Source: Candidatus Kaiserbacteria bacterium CG10_big_fil_rev_8_21_14_0_10_59_10
GTDB lineage: Bacteria > Patescibacteriota > Minisyncoccia > Phycocordibacterales > UBA2100
DNA length: 48,208 nt
Assembly (NCBI GenBank): GCA_002773285.1
Contig: PFBM01000014.1
Location: 1 to 48,208, forward strand
Direction: 5' to 3'
The position numbers were made by a program, and so were the translations under genes. The notes under the pieces are model-generated. The model searched no databases. It worked only from the letters and a program-made list of their open reading frames with translations, and was not told the DNA's origin. Of the stretch, positions 44,008-48,208 are shown one piece after another (within the stretch, counting starts at the first letter, position 1; every line of letters starts with the position of its first letter).

Positions 44008-45464
44008 TGCGTTTTGCCTTTGTGCAGCAAGACCTCAGCATACGCATACCGGAGCTGGTTGGCGAATGCGTCGCCCTCGCCCATGGAATGCCGCCTAAGC
44101 GCTCCGGCGGTTATGTCTCCCGCGCGGCGCTCTTGCGCGGCGCTCGTGCCATAGACCTGGTCCGCATCGGAGAGCACCGTCGCGATGAGGCCTCGCTTAA
44201 AGCGCGACACGTCGTCCAGGTCGTGATCCGCAAGCGTGATGAGAAGCGGCAGCCGCGCGTAGCGCTTAAGGAGGACCCCCGCGAGCGCGGCGTAGCTCGC
44301 AAGAAGCGACCATGCGAAGAGATAGCGATGCGCTCTGTGCAACCGGCGCGCTTTCCAGTAACCCAAAAGCGGGAGAAAGAACTTATCGAGCGCGCCGCCG
44401 AAGCCGACGCGGTGTATGTGCACATTGGGAGAGGGCGGCGCGATGCCGCGCGCGCTCGGCGTAAAGACGGTCGTGACAACGTCGAAGGTTACGTCCGGCA
44501 TCGCGCGCGCGAGCGCAAGAAGCGCCTCTTCGGCTAGGCCCACCGTCGGATAGAACGTCGTCGAGAACACGAGCACGCGCTTCTCGCGGGAAGCGCCGCG
44601 CGAGTGCGTCGACACGAATTCCGCTATGTATGCGTCAAGCGCGCGCTTCGGCTGCCAGCCGAGCGCGCGCGATTTCGCCGTATCCAGGCCGGAGCTCATG
44701 CGATTGCCGCCGCGCGCGGGAAGCATGATGATTTCTCCGCCGAAGAGCTCCGCCACCTCGCGTATCGAATAGGCGCGCTCCGCACCGAGCCCATACTCGT
44801 CCCCCTGCCCCCTTTCGCCGATGAGCAATAATCCGTCCACGATGTCGTCCACGTGCGTAAAATTCCTCGTCTGGGTGCCCGGCGCGGTAACTGCGATCGG
44901 CGCTCCGGCGAGGTACATCTGCTTGAACACTTCAATGACGGTACCGTAGAGGCCCGCCCGCTCCCCCGGCCCGTACACGTTGTAAAAATAGGCAATGGCG
45001 TACGGCAGACCGTGGCGCTCTCCACACTCATTCACGCGCTCCGTGTTCGCCGCCTTCGTCGATGCATATGGCGTACGCTCCCGCGCGAGCCCGCCGTCCC
45101 CGAATTTTGTGGACGAGCCGGCGTAGACCAATTTGCAGCCGCGTTTTTTCCAAAACTCAAGCACCGCCCCCGTGCCGACGACGTTCAGGTCGTGAACGGC
45201 ATCCGGCTCCAAAACACTTTGCTCCACGCGCGCATACTCTCCGAGATGGTAGATGATGCCCGGTGTCTCGGGAATGTGCTTTTCAATATCCTTCGTATGC
45301 CCCTCGCGATATTCAACGCCCGCGACATGGTTCGCGCGCGAGCCGGCAAAATAGTTGTCGAGCGATATCACCCGCTTTCCTTCTCCCGCAAGGCGCGCGC
45401 ACAGGCGTGCGCCGATAAACCCGGCCCCGCCCGTGACAACGATTATTTCTTCTCCTTTTTCCAT
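44004..45464 (-). CDS. Fusion: NAD-dependent epimerase/dehydratase (N-terminal) plus GT-B N-terminal-like domain (C-terminal)
   Basis: N-terminal VTGGAGFIGARLCARLAGEGKRVISLDNYFAGSRANH...TPYASTKAANTERVN; C-terminal KRVLVFSTTFYPTVGLAEEALLALARAMPDVTFDVVTTVFTP...FFLPLLGYWKARRLHRAHRYLFAWSLLASYAALAG. Confidence 0.85.
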   Translation of the reverse strand: MEKGEEIIVVTGGAGFIGARLCARLAGEGKRVISLDNYFAGSRANHVAGVEYREGHTKDIEKHIPETPGIIYHLGEYARVEQSVLEPDAVHDLNVVGTGAVLEFWKKRGCKLVYAGSSTKFGDGGLARERTPYASTKAANTERVNECGERHGLPYAIAYFYNVYGPGERAGLYGTVIEVFKQMYLAGAPIAVTAPGTQTRNFTHVDDIVDGLLLIGERGQGDEYGLGAERAYSIREVAELFGGEIIMLPARGGNRMSSGLDTAKSRALGWQPKRALDAYIAEFVSTHSRGASREKRVLVFSTTFYPTVGLAEEALLALARAMPDVTFDVVTTVFTPSARGIAPPSPNVHIHRVGFGGALDKFFLPLLGYWKARRLHRAHRYLFAWSLLASYAALAGVLLKRYARLPLLITLADHDLDDVSRFKRGLIATVLSDADQVYGTSAAQERRAGDITAGALRRHSMGEGDAFANQLRYAYAEVLLHKGKTQ

Positions 45465-45473
45465 GCCCGCTAT

Positions 45474-46706
45474 TTATCCTTCCTCGATATCCCACTCTTT
45501 TCTATTGTACCGCCGCACGATGAGCGTCGCTGCAACGCCGGTGAGCATAACGCCGAGAAGACTCACCCACCAGCCGCCGGAGCCGCCGCCGGCTGCTGCC
45601 GCCGCCGCTGCCGCGTAGCGCCCGCGCTCACCAGAAGCGTCGAGGGAATCGAGCGCATGCTCCCCCTCGATAGTGGAAGACGCCCCGGCCGGAGGCAAGG
45701 GTGCAGGCGCTTGTACCGCCTGCGTTGCGCCGCGTATGCGCGCCGCAGGAGAAGGCGCTCGAGGAGCGGCCCGCTCACTCGCGCTCTGCGCCGGGGAAGG
45801 CGCGGGAGAGGCGCCCGCAGGCGCCTCCTCGACCTCGGCGGCAGACGTGACGACCTCTCCGCTCGGAAAGCGGAGCTCGACCAAACTCGATGCGGCAAAA
45901 CGAAGTACGGCAGGAGAGAGACGCAGCGCGCCGTCGGGCAGGAGCATCGTTCCCTCGGGCAGGGCAAACTCCTGCGTGCGATCGGCTACCTTCCAGTGCG
46001 ACACATCCACCTCGCGCCCTGTGCGATTCTCCAGAAGAACGCCGCCGTCCGCCAGGAGCGTGAGGCCGAATTGCGGCGCATCCGCAGTTACCGTAATGCG
46101 GTGCGTCGCGGAAGTATCATAGTGCGACGCTTTCACCACCACAGCGTACCGCCCCGGGTGCATCCATCGATGCGTCACCGCTCGCCCTGTGCCTGTCGTG
46201 CCGTCGCCGAAATTCCAGAAGAAATGCACGCGCTCATCCGCCGGCTTGCGCTCGCCATCAAGCGCACGCGCAATGAGCGAGACCTCCGCACCGGCGACGA
46301 TCGTGCGATCGCCTCCGGCGGTGACGAAGAGTGACGTAATGGGAGCCGATGTGCTCGCTCCGCTCGCGCGCTGCGCGAGCGCCTCCTGCTCACCCTCTCC
46401 TCCGGGGGGTAGACCGGAAGAGTGTCCGCCCTCTATTGTGATGTGGTCTTTGATGTTGCTGAAGATCACTGCGCCAATTCCGCTCACGTTCTGAATCTCC
46501 TCGATGGCCGCGAAGGGACCGTACTGCTGCCGGTAGTCGACGATGCGCTGCGCGATGACCGTACCTATGCCTACCAGCTGGGTAAGCGTCTCCGCATCCG
46601 CCGTATTGATGTTGATAGCATGCGCTGCGTGCGTGAAGGGTGCGGTGCACAGGAGGAGCGCGAGCGCAAAAAGGGCTGCCCTGCCGGTATGTCTAACCGT
46701 TGCCAT
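45474..46706 (-). CDS. Secreted/anchored ComEA-like HhH protein with PKD and lamin-tail-like domains and C-terminal TM
   Basis: Signal peptide; ININTADAETLTQLVGIGTVIAQRIVDYRQQYGPFAAIEEIQNVSGIG (HhH); VHFFWNFGDGTTGTGRAVTHRWMHPGRYAVVVKA (PKD); GGVLLENRTGREVDVSHWKVADRTQEFALPEGTMLLPDG (LTD-like); WWVSLLGVMLTGVAATLIVRR (TM). Confidence 0.85.
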   Translation of the reverse strand: MATVRHTGRAALFALALLLCTAPFTHAAHAININTADAETLTQLVGIGTVIAQRIVDYRQQYGPFAAIEEIQNVSGIGAVIFSNIKDHITIEGGHSSGLPPGGEGEQEALAQRASGASTSAPITSLFVTAGGDRTIVAGAEVSLIARALDGERKPADERVHFFWNFGDGTTGTGRAVTHRWMHPGRYAVVVKASHYDTSATHRITVTADAPQFGLTLLADGGVLLENRTGREVDVSHWKVADRTQEFALPEGTMLLPDGALRLSPAVLRFAASSLVELRFPSGEVVTSAAEVEEAPAGASPAPSPAQSASERAAPRAPSPAARIRGATQAVQAPAPLPPAGASSTIEGEHALDSLDASGERGRYAAAAAAAAGGGSGGWWVSLLGVMLTGVAATLIVRRYNRKEWDIEEG

Positions 46707-48208
46707 TGAGCACACGTTGTAGCACCTCCGGGGAAACCTCGCCATGTGCCCCTTCGCGCGGCTTTTCGGAGCCGGCGGTCTCTCCTTTCGGCTCTGTGCG
46801 CCTCTCGCCTGGCGCGCTCTGCGTATTCGCACCGCCGCGCTTTGCGCGCAGAATTTCGGCCGGCGACGTGCCGGCGCCTGCGGAAGCGTTCCGAGATGCG
46901 GCGGCCAGCGCCGCGCGAAGCGCGGCGCGCTCGTCTTCCCTGTCTGCTTGGCGCGGCTCTCTTTTCTCCTGGGGCGCTAATTTTTGCACCGGTTCGTGCG
47001 GTGCTGCCTCTCTCGGCGCCGGGCGCGGAGCGCGGGAACCCTCGCCGCGCCTATCAGCCGAAACGCTTTCGCGCCTCGCGCCAGGCGCATAATCGCGCCG
47101 CGCACTCTCCCGCGGCGGCTTCGGCGGCATGGCGAACTCCAACTGCCGTTTATTTATGAGCGCTTCCACTTCCGCGCGCGACCGGCCGTAGGTAGCGCGC
47201 GAGTATTGCGCGATATCCTCGCGATACGACACCGACGGCGTTTCGATGGGGGGAATGGTTTCCGCTGAGAACGGCGGCGAGCCGACGCCGTCTATCATGA
47301 GCGTAAGGTATATCTGGCCGATGCCGAGGTTGATGAGGTCTTCGGCGTGGAACGTCGGCTCGAATACCGTCTTCAACACCTCCGCGTCGAACGGCCCGAC
47401 GCGGAACGCTACCAGCGTACCCACGTTGCCGAACACCGCATTGCGGACGTTCTCCTCCATTTGCTCGATATACTGGTTCGCGAGCGTAAGGGCGAGCTTG
47501 TATTTCCGCGCCTCCGAGAGAATATCGGCAAACGCTTCGTTCATCATGGATTGGAACTCGTCAACGTAAAAATACGAGCGCGGTAGTTGCATCAAACGGG
47601 CCGCGGGCTCCTCTGCCCGCGACATCGCGGCAAGGTATACCTTGACGGTAAGCATCGAGCCGAGAAGCGCAGCGTTCGTCTCGCCCATCCGCCCTTTCGA
47701 GAGGTTCACGATGAAAATCTTCCGCTCGTCCATCATCTTCCGCAGGTCGAACGTCGAGCGCGGCTGCCCGACAATGTTCCTGATGAGCGGGTTCGCGACG
47801 AACTGCCCGACCTTGTTTTGAATGGCTGGCGTCGCCTCGCGCGTGTAGCTATCGGTATAGTTCGCGAATTCCTCCGTCCAGAACGAACGCACCAAGGGGT
47901 CCGTCACGCGCGCCGTAACGGCAGCGCGAAAACTCTTATTGGTGAGCATGCGGTTCACGTCCAGGAGCGTCGAGCCGGGATACTCGAGGAGTGCGAGGAG
48001 CGTGTTCTGCAAAATGTACTCCATGCGCGCGCTCCATGCATCCACCCAGATGCGCCGGAACGCACCCATAAGGCCGGAGACGACCAAGTGCCGCCTGTCA
48101 TAGCCCACGTCCTCCATCACGTTGAACCCTATCGGATGCTCAGTGTCGAAGGGAGCAAAATACAGTACGTCTTTAATGCGATCGTGCGGCACGAAATCCA
48201 AGAGCTTT
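46693..48208 (-). CDS. VirD4/TraG/TraD-like type IV secretion or conjugation-type ATPase (N-terminus off the right edge)
   Basis: RKIFIVNLSKGRMGETNAALLGSMLTVKVYLAAMSR...RSYFYVDEFQSMMNEAFADILSEARKYKLALTLANQYIEQ...RNAVFGNVGTLVAFRVG; long charged low-complexity C-terminal tail. Frame is open to the window edge. Confidence 0.88.
   Translation of the reverse strand, partial: KLLDFVPHDRIKDVLYFAPFDTEHPIGFNVMEDVGYDRRHLVVSGLMGAFRRIWVDAWSARMEYILQNTLLALLEYPGSTLLDVNRMLTNKSFRAAVTARVTDPLVRSFWTEEFANYTDSYTREATPAIQNKVGQFVANPLIRNIVGQPRSTFDLRKMMDERKIFIVNLSKGRMGETNAALLGSMLTVKVYLAAMSRAEEPAARLMQLPRSYFYVDEFQSMMNEAFADILSEARKYKLALTLANQYIEQMEENVRNAVFGNVGTLVAFRVGPFDAEVLKTVFEPTFHAEDLINLGIGQIYLTLMIDGVGSPPFSAETIPPIETPSVSYREDIAQYSRATYGRSRAEVEALINKRQLEFAMPPKPPRESARRDYAPGARRESVSADRRGEGSRAPRPAPREAAPHEPVQKLAPQEKREPRQADREDERAALRAALAAASRNASAGAGTSPAEILRAKRGGANTQSAPGERRTEPKGETAGSEKPREGAHGEVSPEVLQRVLNGNG

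Noticed and set aside
44853-46334. 493-aa plus-strand ORF spanning the antisense of two genes
   Set aside because: Runs across the boundary of two well-supported minus-strand genes; low-complexity Arg-rich composition; shadow ORF.
1-48208. CRISPR array, tRNA or rRNA genes
   Set aside because: No regularly spaced direct repeats, no tRNA-like cloverleaf with GGTTCGA core, and no rRNA signature were recognised by eye.

Overview
The gene content (compact, almost all minus-strand, tightly overlapping genes; RAYT transposase; membrane-anchored HTH proteins; a ComEA/PKD-type protein; a VirD4/TraG-like ATPase) suggests a Candidate Phyla Radiation (Patescibacteria/Parcubacteria-like) chromosome fragment. 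That taxonomic call is inference. The left part carries two paralogous membrane-anchored excisionase/MerR-like HTH proteins, gatB, a TVP38/TMEM64 (VTT) protein, secA, a 32-aa Lys/Arg/Ala-rich peptide, and a RAYT transposase bracketed by two copies of a perfect palindrome. From about 8.9 to 45.5 kb there is a large surface-glycan locus. It contains an O-antigen-ligase/TPR protein, a NeuB/NeuC/NeuA-like set, a UDP-sulfoquinovose synthase (SqdB/SQD1) homologue, an ABC flippase, and a pseudaminic-acid set (PseB, PseC, PseI, SpsF/PseF-like). It also has a WbpG/HisH/HisF amidotransferase triad, a Pse-associated methylase, two formyltransferases around a PIG-L deacetylase, asnB, and many glycosyltransferases. 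The most interesting non-coding structures are: (i) a ~123-bp MITE-like element with 17-bp terminal inverted repeats and an 8-bp direct duplication at 39.95-40.09 kb; (ii) a GIY-YIG nuclease gene enclosed by 21-bp perfect inverted repeats and inserted at the stop codon of a glycosyltransferase gene (42.48-42.80 kb); (iii) the RAYT/REP unit with a neighbouring region of DnaA-box-like and iteron-like repeats; and (iv) a structured intergenic region at 8.6-8.84 kb. No tRNA, rRNA or CRISPR array was recognised. All family calls come from reading motifs by eye; no database search was run.
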